Source: Bog-532 sp963775825
Lineage (GTDB): Bacteria > Actinomycetota > Actinomycetes > Streptosporangiales > Streptosporangiaceae
NCBI GenBank assembly: GCA_963775825.1
Contig: CAVZKY010000039.1
Span: 1 to 64,000, forward strand
Length of the DNA stretch: 64,000 nt
Direction: 5' to 3'
A program made the translations under genes and the position numbers. Positions 35,690 to 45,139 of the stretch are shown piece by piece. Every line of letters starts with the position of its first letter. Within the stretch, counting starts at the first letter, position 1. The notes under the pieces are model-generated. The model did not search any database. It had not been told where the DNA came from and was given only the letters and a program-made list of their open reading frames with translations.

Positions 35690-36421
35690 ATGTCTACCTC
35701 GAGCCCCCGCAGGCGGTGGGTCCGGTGGGTCATCCTGGTCGTCGCCGTGATCATCGTGGCCGGAGTCGCCGGGCCCTTCATATACATCCACCTGCTGTCG
35801 AGCAAGGCACCCGCCCAGCTTTCCCTGCAGCCGACCGCTACCCCGGCGTCCGCCAGCGCTGGGGCCACGCCCGCCGCCCAGGCGGCCGGGAGTGCCTCGG
35901 TGAACGGTACCTGGACCGTAGGCGGCGGGTCGGAGGTGCAGTACCGGGTGAAGGAGGTCCTGGTGGGCCAGAGCCAGACCGCGGTGGGTACCAGCCACTC
36001 GGTTACCGGCCGGCTGGTGATCAGCGGCACGACCGCGACCGCGGCCACCTTCAGCGTGCCGATGCAGACCATCCACAGTGACAAGAGCCAGCGTGATGCC
36101 CAGTTCGACGGGCGGATCATGGATGTGGCGAGCTATCCGACGGGCAGCTTCACGCTGACCAGGCCAATCTCGCTCGCCCCGCTCGCGGCCAGCGGCGCGG
36201 TCCGCACCTACACCGCCACCGGCCTGCTGAGCCTGCACGGCCAGTCCCATGCAGTGACCTTCCCGCTGCAGGCCGAGCGGACCGGAACGGACATCAAGGT
36301 GGCCGGCCAGATCAACGTGCCGTTCGCGGAGTGGGGCATCAGCAACCCGAGCTTCGCCGGATTCGTCACCACTCAGGACCACGGCCTGCTGGAGTTCCTG
36401 CTGGTCTTCGGGTCCAGCTGA
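35690..36421 (+). CDS. YceI-family protein with membrane anchor
   Basis: The 243-residue protein has an N-terminal helix (VILVVAVIIVAGVAGPFIY) and then a Ser/Ala/Pro linker. The YceI barrel runs from about residue 70, with WTVGGGSEVQYRVKE, HSDKSQRDAQFDGRIMD and ISNPSFAGFV. YceI domains bind polyprenoid or other long-chain lipids in a beta-barrel. The ligand and role here are unknown; the protein would sit outside the membrane. Confidence 0.85.
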   Translation: MSTSSPRRRWVRWVILVVAVIIVAGVAGPFIYIHLLSSKAPAQLSLQPTATPASASAGATPAAQAAGSASVNGTWTVGGGSEVQYRVKEVLVGQSQTAVGTSHSVTGRLVISGTTATAATFSVPMQTIHSDKSQRDAQFDGRIMDVASYPTGSFTLTRPISLAPLAASGAVRTYTATGLLSLHGQSHAVTFPLQAERTGTDIKVAGQINVPFAEWGISNPSFAGFVTTQDHGLLEFLLVFGSS

Positions 36422-36446
36422 CAGGGCCTGCCGGGGGCCTAGCCGG

Positions 36447-36944
36447 TCAGCGCCTGCCCGGCCAGCCGCCGGTCCGGCTCAGCCGCGGGAAGCGAGCGCC
36501 CGGCGGCAGGCCGCTGCCGTGGTGTACCCGAAGCCACCACGACCACCAGGTGGCCACCGCGGTCTGGGACGAGATCCGCGCCAGCGACGGTGACACCGCA
36601 GGTGCGGGCACGGCCGGAGCTGGTGTGGCGGCGGCCGGCCGCGCCGCCGTGATCGGTGGCGGGCTGCTGACCGCGGGCTGGGCGTGGCTGGTGGGAGCGG
36701 GCGTGGCCCAGGCCGGCGACGTTGACGGTGCGGCGGTGGCGGTACGGCCCGAGTTCACGGGGGCGGACGTGGGCCCCGCCGAGGCTGGCGCGGTGGCCGG
36801 GTGGCCGAGAGCCGCATGCCGGGGGAGGCCGGATGACTGGCTTATCAGGACGCTCACCGACGCCACTACGGCGGCGAAGGCGACGACCCCCGCCAGCGCG
36901 GTCATGGAGGTCCGGAAGCTGATCTCCTCCATGCGCGTGTACAT
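36447..36944 (-). CDS. Single-pass protein with Pro/Ala/Thr-rich tail
   Basis: The protein starts near MYTRMEEISFRTSM and has one hydrophobic helix (SMTALAGVVAFAAVVASVSVLI). A long low-complexity external stretch rich in Pro, Ala, Thr and Ser and a tryptophan-rich segment (ATWWSWWLRV) follow. No family is recognised. The start is uncertain: in-frame ATGs exist upstream and twelve bases further in. An open frame on the other strand has worse composition. Confidence 0.4.
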   Translation of the reverse strand: MYTRMEEISFRTSMTALAGVVAFAAVVASVSVLISQSSGLPRHAALGHPATAPASAGPTSAPVNSGRTATAAPSTSPAWATPAPTSHAQPAVSSPPPITAARPAAATPAPAVPAPAVSPSLARISSQTAVATWWSWWLRVHHGSGLPPGARFPRLSRTGGWPGRR

Positions 36945-37143
36945 GCCATCCCGGAAGGCGGACAGCCCACTGACCCGAGAGCGCCTGTGCCGGCGCCATC
37001 TGGTGCTGTGATGAGAGCCGGGCTTGCTCCCGCTAAACGAGCCAGGCATAGCCCGGACAATACACGCCGGAACAGCTAGGTACCGACTTACCAGGCTGTG
37101 TCTGCCGTCTCACCAGGGGCCGCCGTCACAGCGAGCCCCGGGC

Positions 37144-38205
37144 CTAGTGCAGCAGGGAGTCGGCGGCGAGCGCCATGAACAGCAAGGTGAGGTAGATGTT
37201 CGACTCGTGGAAGAGCCGCATGGTCTGCACCTGGCCACCGCGGGCGGCCTGCCGGTGCATCCGGTGCACCTCGGCCAGGAACGCGCCGCCGAGGAGGATG
37301 GCGCTGATGCCGTACAGCGGACCGGTCGCCAGCGGCCACACGGCCACCGAAGCAGCCACCATGAGCCAGCTGTCCACCAGGCTTTCGGTCAGCACCCGGC
37401 GCAGCGAGGCCACCACCGGAAGCATCGGGATGTCCACACTGCGGTAGTCATCCTTGAACTTCACGGCGAGCGCCCAGAAGTGGGTGGGCTGCCAGAAGAA
37501 CACGACCAGGAAGAGGAGGAAGGCCGGCCAGGACAGCGACCCGCGCACGGTGGCCCACGCGATGAGGACCGGAGCCGCCCCGCAGATGCCGCCCCACAAC
37601 GTGCTCTGCGACGTCCGCCGTTTGAGGAGCATGGTGTAGACGATGACGTAGTAGAGGATGGCGCCGAGAGTCAGCGCGGCGGCCAGCAGGTTGGCTACGG
37701 CCGCGAACAGGCTCACCGAGACGACGCCGAGGACGGTGCCGAAGATGAGGGCCGCGCGCGGAGACACCGTGTGCCTGGCCAGCGGCCTGCTCCGGGTCCG
37801 GCGCATGACCTGATCGATGTCGCGGTCGATATAGCAGTTCAGCGCGTTGGCGCTACCCGCGGCCAGCGTCCCGCCCGCTACCACGACGGCCGCGTCCAGC
37901 AGCGACGGCAGCCCGCGGTCGGCCAGGAACAGCACCGGGACCGCGGTGATCAGCAGCAGTTCGATGATGCGGGGCTTGCACAGGGCCACGTACGCCCGGA
38001 TGATCTGACCGGGCGCCCGCCGGTCTGCGGTTTCGCGGGGAACGGTGCCAGTGTCCGCGGAGCGCGGTGAGCTGATCTCGTTGCCTGCGACGAGCGAGCT
38101 GCGTCGGCTATCGACGGCACTCAACGAAAACCGACCACCTTCCGGCTGACGGGGAAACGGCGTGGCGCGGCGCGCCCGCGACGAACGGGGGGCCCGGGCG
38201 CGCAT
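37144..38205 (-). CDS. ctaB: Heme O synthase (protoheme IX farnesyltransferase)
   Basis: About nine membrane helices carry the UbiA-superfamily motifs. ANALNCYIDRDIDQVMRRT is the first aspartate-rich motif, and VKFKDDYRSVDIPMLPVVAS and QPTHFWALAVKFKDD include the second. The enzyme adds a farnesyl chain to heme b for cytochrome oxidase. The first 60 or so residues are an unusual basic and polar extension without support, so the real start may lie near the IIRAYVALCKPR segment. No cta neighbour is in view. Confidence 0.92.
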   Translation of the reverse strand: MRARAPRSSRARRATPFPRQPEGGRFSLSAVDSRRSSLVAGNEISSPRSADTGTVPRETADRRAPGQIIRAYVALCKPRIIELLLITAVPVLFLADRGLPSLLDAAVVVAGGTLAAGSANALNCYIDRDIDQVMRRTRSRPLARHTVSPRAALIFGTVLGVVSVSLFAAVANLLAAALTLGAILYYVIVYTMLLKRRTSQSTLWGGICGAAPVLIAWATVRGSLSWPAFLLFLVVFFWQPTHFWALAVKFKDDYRSVDIPMLPVVASLRRVLTESLVDSWLMVAASVAVWPLATGPLYGISAILLGGAFLAEVHRMHRQAARGGQVQTMRLFHESNIYLTLLFMALAADSLLH

Positions 38206-38357
38206 GGCGCGGCGGGTGAGGCAAGCACGGTGGCCCGGCAGCCATCACGAAGCCTACATGGCGTCGTAATTCGGATAACGGGATACCGCCCCTTAACCGG
38301 AGCACCGGGGGCGGTCCCCGGTGGCCGGTGCCGCAAGGCTGTGAAATTCTGGCCTGG

Positions 38358-39299
38358 ATGACGCCTGACGAAGCCATCGACCGGGCCTTTCTCGATGCCA
38401 TCGGCGCGCTGGCGCCCCAGCCGCCGCAGCCGCCGGAGCAGCCGGTCCGCGCGGGTAGCCCGCTCACGGGACGCCGCTGCCTGGAGATCTTCGGTGCCCA
38501 GCTGGCCAGCCGCCACCTTGACCTGGCCGCGCGGGTGCTGCGCAGCCAGGCAAAAGGGTTCTATACGATCGGCTCGGCCGGCCACGAGTCCAACGCGTTC
38601 GTCGCGGGAGTGCTGCGGCCGACCGATCCCGCGTTGCTGCACTACCGATCCGGTGCCTTCTTCGCCGAGCGGGCCCGGCAGGTACCGGGGCAGGATCCCA
38701 TCCGGGACACCCTGCTGGGGGTGGTGGCGGCGGCAGCTGAGCCCATCGCAGGTGGCCGCCACAAGGTGTTCGGCAGCGAGCCCCTCGCGGTGATCCCGCA
38801 GACCTCGACCATCGGCTCACACCTGCCCCGTGCCGTCGGCATTGCCTTCGCGCTCGGCCGTGCGGCCCGGCTCGGCGTGCCCGCCCGCTGGCCGGCCGAC
38901 GCTGTGGTCGTCTGCAGTTTCGGCGATGCCTCGGCGAACCACTCCACGGCGACCGGTGCGATCAACACGGCCTGCCACTGTGCCTACCAGCGGCTTCCCC
39001 TTCCGCTGCTGCTCGTGTGCGAGGACAACGGGATCGGGATCAGCGTGCGGACCCCGCCGGGCTGGATCAAGGCCGCCTACGGGAACCGGCCGGGCCTGAA
39101 GTACTTCGCCGCGGATGGATGTGATCCGCCGGCCGTCCACGCGGTCGCGGCGGAGGCCGCGACATGGGCCCGGGAACGCCGCCAGCCCGCTTTCCTGCAT
39201 CTGCGGGTCGTCCGGCTGATGGGACACGCCGGGTCCGACGCCGAATCCGGGTACCGCAGCCCCGCCGACATCGCCGCCGGCCTGGCCGGGATCCGCTGA
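38358..39299 (+). CDS. 2-oxoacid dehydrogenase E1, alpha-like part of a frameshifted fusion
   Basis: This reads as the N-terminal half of a fused alpha/beta thiamine-diphosphate dehydrogenase. GFYTIGSAGHESNAFVAGVL is the alpha-subunit start. IPQTSTIGSHLPRAVG and VCSFGDASANHSTATGAIN follow, and VCEDNGIGISV completes the ThDP/Mg site. The frame ends prematurely after AAGLAGIR; one base is missing near 39290, and the true continuation DPLTATARLLVRSG lies in another frame. Together with the downstream half the protein is about 743 residues, the normal length of such fusions. It decarboxylates a branched-chain or other 2-oxo acid. Confidence 0.8.
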   Translation: MTPDEAIDRAFLDAIGALAPQPPQPPEQPVRAGSPLTGRRCLEIFGAQLASRHLDLAARVLRSQAKGFYTIGSAGHESNAFVAGVLRPTDPALLHYRSGAFFAERARQVPGQDPIRDTLLGVVAAAAEPIAGGRHKVFGSEPLAVIPQTSTIGSHLPRAVGIAFALGRAARLGVPARWPADAVVVCSFGDASANHSTATGAINTACHCAYQRLPLPLLLVCEDNGIGISVRTPPGWIKAAYGNRPGLKYFAADGCDPPAVHAVAAEAATWARERRQPAFLHLRVVRLMGHAGSDAESGYRSPADIAAGLAGIR

Positions 39300-39432
39300 C
39301 CGCTACCGCCCGGCTGCTGGTCCGCAGCGGGGCGGCCAGCCCGGGCGAGATCATCGGCCGGTACGAGTCGATGCGCGGTCACGTGCTCGCGGCGGCGCAA
39401 GATGCCGCGCAACGTCCCCCCTGCGCAGTGCC

Positions 39433-40587
39433 GTGCAGATCATGGCGCCGCTGGCCCCGGCGCAGCCGGCGGCGGTTGCCCGCGTCGCGGCCCGGGCCGC
39501 TGATCGCCGGGCCCGCCGGAAGATTTTCGGTCGCCGCCTGCCGGAGGAGGAGGGACCGCTGACGCTGGCGCTGGCGATCAACCGCACCCTGGGAGACCTG
39601 CTGGCCGCTCAGCCCGGGCTGATGGTGTTCGGCGAGGACGTGGCGGTCAAGGGCGGCGTCTACGGCGTCACCCGGGGGCTGCTGAATAAGGCAGGCGCCG
39701 CGCGGGTCTTCGACACGGTCCTGGATGAGCAGTCGATACTCGGGCTCGCGCTCGGGGCCGGCCTCACTGGGCTGCTGCCAGTGCCGGAGATCCAGTACCT
39801 GGCCTACCTGCACAACGCCGAAGACCAGCTCCGCGGCGAAGCGGCTACCATGCAGTTCTTCTCCGGCGGCCAGTTCCGCAACCCGGCCGTGGTCCGGGTG
39901 GCGAGCTACGGCTACCAGGAGGGATTTGGCGGTCACTTCCACAACGACAACGCCGTCGGCGTCCTCCGGGACGTGCCGGGCCTGGTCATCGCCTCGCCGT
40001 CCCGCCCGGACGATGCGGCGGCCATGCTGCGCACCTGCGCCGCGGCTGCGGCGGTGGACGGCCGCGTCTGTGTCTTCCTCGAGCCGATCGCGCTGTACCA
40101 CACCCGTGACCTGCAGGACGGCGGGGACGGCGGCTGGCTGGCCCCTTACCCGGCGCCGTCGTCGTGGTCGGCTGGTCACGTGCCGCTCGGGAGCGGCCGT
40201 ACCTACGGCCACGGCACCGACCTGACCCTGGTCACCTTCGGCAACGGGCTGCGGCTGAGCCTGCGCGCGGCCCGCCGCCTCGCCGCGGCCGGGACCGCGT
40301 GCCGGGTGCTCGACCTCAGGTGGCTAGCACCGCTGCCGGTGCAGGACCTGCTACGGGAGGCCGGCGTGACCGGCCGTGTTCTGATCGTCGACGAGACCCG
40401 CCGGACCGGCGGCGTGTCCGAAGGTGTGCTCGCGGCGCTGGCCGATCACGGCTTCCCCGGACCGGTGGCCCGGGTGGCGAGCGCGGACAGTTTCATCCCG
40501 CTGGGGGACGCGGCCCGGCACGTCCTCGTCTCCGAGGAAGAGATCGAGAAGGCCGCGGCCGCGCTCACCCGGCGCGCCAGTGGCTGA
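39433..40587 (+). CDS. 2-oxoacid dehydrogenase E1, beta-like part of a frameshifted fusion
   Basis: This is the C-terminal half of the same E1. It has VFGEDVAVKGGVYGVTRG, the beta-subunit start, then FDTVLDEQSILGLALGAG, PVPEIQYLAYLHNAEDQL and RVASYGYQEGFGGHFHND. DLTLVTFGNGLRLSLRAARR follows and DETRRTGGVSEGVLAAL ends it. About 40 residues joining the halves (SPGEIIGRYESMRG) sit in a third frame between 39290 and 39410, so two base losses are needed to explain the break. A separate start here (MQIMAPLAP) is possible but is probably an artefact of the frameshift. No E2 or E3 gene is visible nearby. Confidence 0.8.
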   Translation: MQIMAPLAPAQPAAVARVAARAADRRARRKIFGRRLPEEEGPLTLALAINRTLGDLLAAQPGLMVFGEDVAVKGGVYGVTRGLLNKAGAARVFDTVLDEQSILGLALGAGLTGLLPVPEIQYLAYLHNAEDQLRGEAATMQFFSGGQFRNPAVVRVASYGYQEGFGGHFHNDNAVGVLRDVPGLVIASPSRPDDAAAMLRTCAAAAAVDGRVCVFLEPIALYHTRDLQDGGDGGWLAPYPAPSSWSAGHVPLGSGRTYGHGTDLTLVTFGNGLRLSLRAARRLAAAGTACRVLDLRWLAPLPVQDLLREAGVTGRVLIVDETRRTGGVSEGVLAALADHGFPGPVARVASADSFIPLGDAARHVLVSEEEIEKAAAALTRRASG

Positions 40588-40631
40588 CCAGCGGGCCGGC
40601 TGGTGTCAGGAGCTGCCTCCGCACACGTAGC

Positions 40632-40668
40632 GGGTCCCGGCGCTGCTCCCGTAGTCCCGGGCCGGGAC
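40632..40668. terminator. Candidate bidirectional terminator
   Basis: GGTCCCGG and CCGGGACC form an inverted repeat around a 21-base loop, and a tighter GTCCCGG/CCGGGAC pair overlaps it. It lies between the convergent E1 and permease genes, where a shared terminator is expected. There is no U tract, as is usual in high-GC actinobacteria. Confidence 0.45.
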
Positions 40669-40752
40669 CGCGCGGAACGCGTCCTCGCCGGCGCCCCGAC
40701 CGTGTCGGGTGCGCCGGCGAGGCGGCCGCTGGACGCGGCGGACGCGGGCGGC

Positions 40753-42043
40753 TCAGGTCGCCGCGGCGCCCCGTCTGGACAGGGCGTCCACGGTAACGGC
40801 CGCGAGCAGGACCAGGGCGGTCACGATGTAGGTCGCGGCCGCGCTCAGTCCGAGCAGGCCGAGGCCGTTGTAGATCGCGGCGACCACGATACCACCCAGC
40901 AGGGCGTGAATCATCTTGCCGTGCCCGCCGAACAGGTGCGTCCCGCCGATGACCGCCGCCGCCACGGCGAACAGCACCAGCTGGCCACCGTCGAGGTCGG
41001 TGGAGATCGAGCCGAGCCGGGAGGCCTCGATGATGCCCGCGATCCCCGCGGTCAGCCCGGTCAGGACGAAGGCGAGCGTCCTGATCAGGATCAGGTTGAC
41101 ACCAGCCCGGCGGGCCGCCTCGGCGTTGCCGCCGATCGCGTAGATGTACCGGCCGAAGCGGGTCCGCCCCAGCACGGCGGACCAGATGGCCAGGACCCCG
41201 AGCACGATGACCACCACCCAGGGCACGCCGCGCAGGGGGACCAGGACGCCGCGGTTGGTGTTGCCGATGAGGACGACCAGGATCCCGGCCACCGCCATGA
41301 CCGCGATCTTGAGCGCGGTGACGCTGGCCGGCGGGGTGTCGAGGCCGGCGGCCCGGCGCCGCCGGTCGCCCAGGATCAGGCCGAGCCCGGCGACGGCCAC
41401 GATGACGACCATCACGATCCAGCCGGCCGTCACGCTGAGGTTGCCGGTGGTCAGGTCGTCGATGATCGAGTTGGAGATCGGGATCGAGCCGCCGGGACCA
41501 TGGCCGCTGCGGGCCACCAGGACGATCATCACGCCCTGCAGGCCGAGGAGACCAGCCAGCGTCACGACGAAGGATCGGAATCCGCAGCCTGGTGATCAGC
41601 GTGCCGAAGAACAGCCCCAGGAAGGCGCCGGTCGCCAGCCCGAACAGGATGGCCAGCCACCAGGGCACCGAGAACACCGTCCACGCGGTGATCACCGCAC
41701 AGACGGCACCGGTGTAGCCAGCGGCCAGGTCGATCTCGCCCAGCAGCAGGACCCAGACCTCCGCCATGCCCAGGATGATGAACGGTGTGCCCTGGACCAG
41801 CAGGTTCACCAGGTTCCCCGCAGACAGGAAGAGCGAGTTACGGGCCTGGAAGTAGATGACGATCGCGATCAGGCCGATGGTGACCGGCAGCGCGCCGCTT
41901 TCGCCGCTGCGGATCCGCCGGCCCTGAATCCGGGCGTACTCGCCCAACGAGCTGGCCAGCACCTCCGGGGCGGCTGCTGCGGCGGCTGCCTGGTCGCCCT
42001 GCTCGGCGGACTCGGGTGCCGGCTGGTGAGTTTCGGTGCTCAC
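40753..42043 (-). pseudogene. Xylose-type ABC importer permease, one frameshift
   Basis: Two frames make one permease of about 429 residues. The first has ALPVTIGLIAIVIYFQARNS, QGTPFIILGMAEVWVLLLGE and IDLAAGYTGAVCAVITAW. The second has VVTLAGLLGLQGVMIVLVA, RYIYAIGGNAEAARRAG and FGGHGKMIHALLGGIVVAAI, motifs of the RbsC/XylH permease family. The frame changes near 41585, where IPILRRD should read IPSFVVTLAG; one extra base explains it. The GTG start overlaps the ATPase stop as GTGA. It forms the channel of the importer encoded just upstream. Confidence 0.8.
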
Positions 42044-42997
42044 TGCGCCTCCCCTGCCTGAGAGCCCATCGTGCCATTGCCGGGCGCGCTGCCGCCAGCC
42101 GGGGACGCGGGGCCGGAACCGGCCTGGTTTCCGGCGTGGGCCGGTTCGGCCTCCGCGGCATCTGTCCGTTCGGACCGGCCGGTGGTCATCAGCTCGACGA
42201 TCGCAGCCGTGTCCAGCTCGTCGATCGGCGCCACGGCGGCCAGCCGGCCGAGGTACAGGACCGCGACCCGGTCCGCGCTGCTCATGACGTCGTTCAGGTT
42301 GTGCGAGATCATCAGGACCGCGATGCCCCGGCTGGAGAGCTGATCGATCAGCTCCAGCACGACGCGGGTCTGGGTCACGCCCAGCGCCGCGGTGGGCTCG
42401 TCCATGATGACCAGCTGGGCCTGCTGCATCACGGCCTTGGCCACTGCGACCGCCTGGCGCTGGCCGCCGGACAGCGAGCCGACGGGCTGCCGGATGGAGC
42501 GGACCGTCACGACCGACAGGTCGGCCAGCGTCTGCTTCGCGGTCAGCTCCATGCCGATCTCGTCCAGCTGCAAGTGCTTCAGCTCCTCGCGGCCGAGGAA
42601 CATGTTCTGCACGATGTCCAGGTTGTCGCACAGGGCGAGGTCCTGGTAGACGGTGGCGATGCCAAGGTCTGCCGCCGCCTTGGGGCTGTGCAGGTGCACC
42701 GGGCGGCCCCCCCAGAGGATCTGCCCCCTCGTCCGGCTGCCAGATCCCCGAGATGGTCTTGATCAGGGTCGACTTGCCGGCGCCGTTGTCACCCACGAGG
42801 GCGGTCACCTGGCCCACTGGGATGGTCAGGTTGATATCGCTCAGCGCCCGCACAGGGCCGAAGTTCTTGCCGATGCCGCGCAGTTCCAGCAGCGGTGGCT
42901 CCTGGGTGGCGCGGTCGGCCGTCGTTGCCGCGGGGGACGGCGCCCGGCCCGCTTCCGCGGGCCGGGCGCCGTCAGCGGCGCTTGGTGTGGTCACCAA
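42040..42997 (-). pseudogene. Xylose-type ABC importer ATPase, one frameshift
   Basis: The first frame has LLELRGIGKNFGPVRALSDI and GDNGAGKSTLIKTISGIWQP, with Walker A. The second has VYQDLALCDNLDIVQNMFLG, GSLSGGQRQAVAVAKAVM and VIMDEPTAALGVTQTRVVLE, plus ISHNLNDV. One extra G in a run of five near 42730 breaks the frame; removing it reads DEGQILWGGRPVHLHS. The corrected protein, about 318 residues, is a single-ABC-domain ATPase of the XylG/FrcA kind. It is clearly paralogous to the ABC domain fused to the histidine kinase in the same gene set. Confidence 0.82.
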
Positions 42998-43028
42998 ACA
43001 CGTCCGTTCTGGTGCTGAGATCCTACGG

Positions 43029-44249
43029 TCATGGGGTGATGCCGTTGGCCGTGCAGTCGCTCGCGTAGCTGCCGGCGCACAGCTGCTTGGCCGGGACGAA
43101 GTTGTCCGCGATGACCGTGCTGTTCATGTTGGACGGAGTGACCCACTTCGGGATCAGCAGGACGGATGCGACGACCTTCTTGGTCTGCGGGTCCGTGGTG
43201 TGGCCATTGGCCAGCGCCGCCGGCGGCGTGACCCCCGCCCGCAGGTATATGGCCAGCGCCGCGGCGGCCTGAGCCTCCAGGTAGATGGGCTTGTACGCGG
43301 TGCCGCACTGGTAGCCGGCGAGGATGTTCTGCAGGCCGACGAGCGTCGCGTCCTGCCCGGTGACCGGGAAGGTCTTGGGCTTGACGCTCAGCGACTGCAG
43401 GTAGTGGATGATCGGCGCGGCGTTCTCGTCGTTCGGCACCAGGACCGCGTTGATGTTCTTGTGCGCGGTGTACTGCTGCTGGAACTCGGTCTCGGCCGTG
43501 GGCGGGTCCCAGGTCCCGGCGGCCTGGCCGACCTGCTTGTAGGCGCCGCTGGAGAACTTCGGTGCCAGCACGGCCTCGTAGCCCTGGGCGAACAGGGTCG
43601 CGTTGTTGTCGGTCGGCGCGCCCCGCATGACGAGCACCTGCGGGCTCTTCACGTTCCAGGCCGTGACGCAGGACGTGAGCCCCTGCCCGATCAGGGTGCC
43701 GACCAGGACGTTGTTGAAGCTGACGTAGTACTGCCGGCTGCCGCCGACGGTCAGCCGGTCGTAGTCGATCACCTTGACGCCGTGCTGGGCGGCGTAGGTC
43801 TCGATCTTGGCCCCGACGCCGGAGTCCAGCGGGTCCATGACCAGGATGCTGGCGCCCTTGGTGATGTCCTCCTGGGCGATGGTGAACTCGGTCGTGTCGC
43901 TGCCCTGCGCGTTCTGCACGGAGAACTGCGACGGCGACAGGCCCGCCATCGTGAGGGCCTTGGACAGGTACGGCGCGTCGAATTCGGTGTAACGCGCCGA
44001 AGAAACGGTGTCCGGCAGAATGACGCCGACGCTGCCCTTGCCTTTGGCGGTGATCGGCTTCAGTGCCGTCATAACAGAAAAGTCTCGGTTAAATGACGAA
44101 GCGGAAACGGATGGCGTTCCGCTCGATCCCGAACCCGAGCTTGCGCTCGAAGACGGCGTGCTGCTGCCGCTGCTGCTACATGCCGCAAGCGCGACACCAG
44201 CAGTTATGGCGGCCGCTGACGTCCAGCTAATTCTGGTAAACAGATTCAA
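43029..44249 (-). CDS. Xylose-type sugar-binding lipoprotein
   Basis: About 406 residues. The N-terminal NLFTRISWTSAAAITAGVALAACSSS ends in a lipobox Cys and is followed by a Ser/Gly linker. The body has VGVILPDTVSSARYTEFDAP near its start, ILVMDPLDSGVGAKIETYAA, VLVMRGAPTDNNATLFAQGY and PVTGQDATLVGLQNILAGYQ, as in XylF/periplasmic-binding family 1 and 4 proteins. It delivers a pentose or related sugar to the adjacent permease. A TTG start is chosen because GAGGTG stands at good spacing; a GTG nine bases upstream is possible. Confidence 0.82.
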   Translation of the reverse strand: MNLFTRISWTSAAAITAGVALAACSSSGSSTPSSSASSGSGSSGTPSVSASSFNRDFSVMTALKPITAKGKGSVGVILPDTVSSARYTEFDAPYLSKALTMAGLSPSQFSVQNAQGSDTTEFTIAQEDITKGASILVMDPLDSGVGAKIETYAAQHGVKVIDYDRLTVGGSRQYYVSFNNVLVGTLIGQGLTSCVTAWNVKSPQVLVMRGAPTDNNATLFAQGYEAVLAPKFSSGAYKQVGQAAGTWDPPTAETEFQQQYTAHKNINAVLVPNDENAAPIIHYLQSLSVKPKTFPVTGQDATLVGLQNILAGYQCGTAYKPIYLEAQAAAALAIYLRAGVTPPAALANGHTTDPQTKKVVASVLLIPKWVTPSNMNSTVIADNFVPAKQLCAGSYASDCTANGITP

Positions 44250-44332
44250 ACAAATCACCTCGACTGTATGCGGGTTCGCGGCTGGAGTGCATCCTTGCGC
44301 CTTGCGCGCGCGAGCCACTGCGAACTCAGCTT

Positions 44333-44406
44333 TTAACGCAAACCATAAACCCGGGGGAATTAACGCGCCCTTAACATCGCCGCGCCGTCATAAAAATAGT
44401 GTTAAC
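44333..44406 (-). promoter_or_regulatory. TTAAC repeats upstream of the binding-protein gene
   Basis: TTAAC occurs at 44333, 44360, 44371 and 44402 in an AT-rich stretch between the response-regulator gene and the sugar-binding gene. The two middle copies are spaced exactly eleven bases apart (TTAACGCGCCC, then TTAACATCGCC), one DNA turn, as in the direct repeats bound by OmpR/PhoB-type regulators. The adjacent gene encodes such a regulator, so it may bind here to control the importer genes. Binding is inference. Confidence 0.5.
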
Positions 44407-44434
44407 AACTTGGGCACAGAAGCGGCCTCAGTGG

Positions 44435-45139
44435 TTACTCTGGCGCAAAACGGTAGCCCGCCCGCGGCTGGGTGAGGATCAGCGGCTCGCCCCCGTCGGC
44501 CTCCAGTTTCGCCCGCAGCCTGCGTACATAGACCCGGACATATTCGGTCTCGGTCTCATATCCGTGACCCCAGACCCGGCGCAGCAGGTGCGAGTGCGTG
44601 AGCAGCTTCCCGCGGTTGGTGGCCAGCTCCCGCAGCAGCGCGAACTCGGTCGGGGTCAGATGGACCGGCTGGCCGAGCCGGGTCACCTGCTGCCGGGCCA
44701 GGTCGATGGTGATGTCGCCCGCGGTGACCACCGGCGTCTGCGGCTCGGGCAGTACCGCGGGCCGGGTGCGGCGCAGCGTAGCGGTGATGCGGGCCAGCAG
44801 TTCCTCGATGCTGAACGGTTTGGTCAGGTAGTCGTCGGCTCCCATGTTGAGTGCCGTCACCTTGTCCCGCTCGCCGCCGCGGGCGGAAACCACGATGATC
44901 CCCACCAGCGAGCGCTCCCTGATCTGACGGCACAGCTCGAAACCGTCGGCCTCGGGCAGCATCAGGTCCAGCAGCACGATGTCCGGGTCCTCGGTTTCCA
45001 GCAGCTTCAGGACGCGCAGGCCGTCCTGGGAGACCACGGTGTCGAAGCCCCGCACGGCCAGGTTGGACCGGATCAGGTCGACGATGTTGGGGTCGTCCTC
45101 CACCACCAGGACACGGGTGCTGGCCACCGGATCACTCAT
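44435..45139 (-). CDS. OmpR-family response regulator
   Basis: The 234-residue regulator has an N-terminal receiver domain. VLVVEDDPNIVDLIRSNL holds the acidic pair, IVLLDLMLPEADGFEL the phosphorylated aspartate and YLTKPFSIEEL the conserved Lys. A winged-helix DNA-binding domain follows (LTPTEFALLRELATNRGKLL, VRVYVRRLRAKLEADGG). Its start overlaps the end of the kinase gene by eight bases, so the two are surely partners. It is also transcribed into the sugar-importer genes, with possible binding repeats in between. Confidence 0.92.
   Translation of the reverse strand: MSDPVASTRVLVVEDDPNIVDLIRSNLAVRGFDTVVSQDGLRVLKLLETEDPDIVLLDLMLPEADGFELCRQIRERSLVGIIVVSARGGERDKVTALNMGADDYLTKPFSIEELLARITATLRRTRPAVLPEPQTPVVTAGDITIDLARQQVTRLGQPVHLTPTEFALLRELATNRGKLLTHSHLLRRVWGHGYETETEYVRVYVRRLRAKLEADGGEPLILTQPRAGYRFAPE

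Noticed and set aside
34989..36382. A long minus-strand frame giving a gluconokinase with a 270-residue N-terminal extension.
   Set aside because: The extension is antisense to the YceI gene; the kinase starts naturally at a GTG just before its P-loop.
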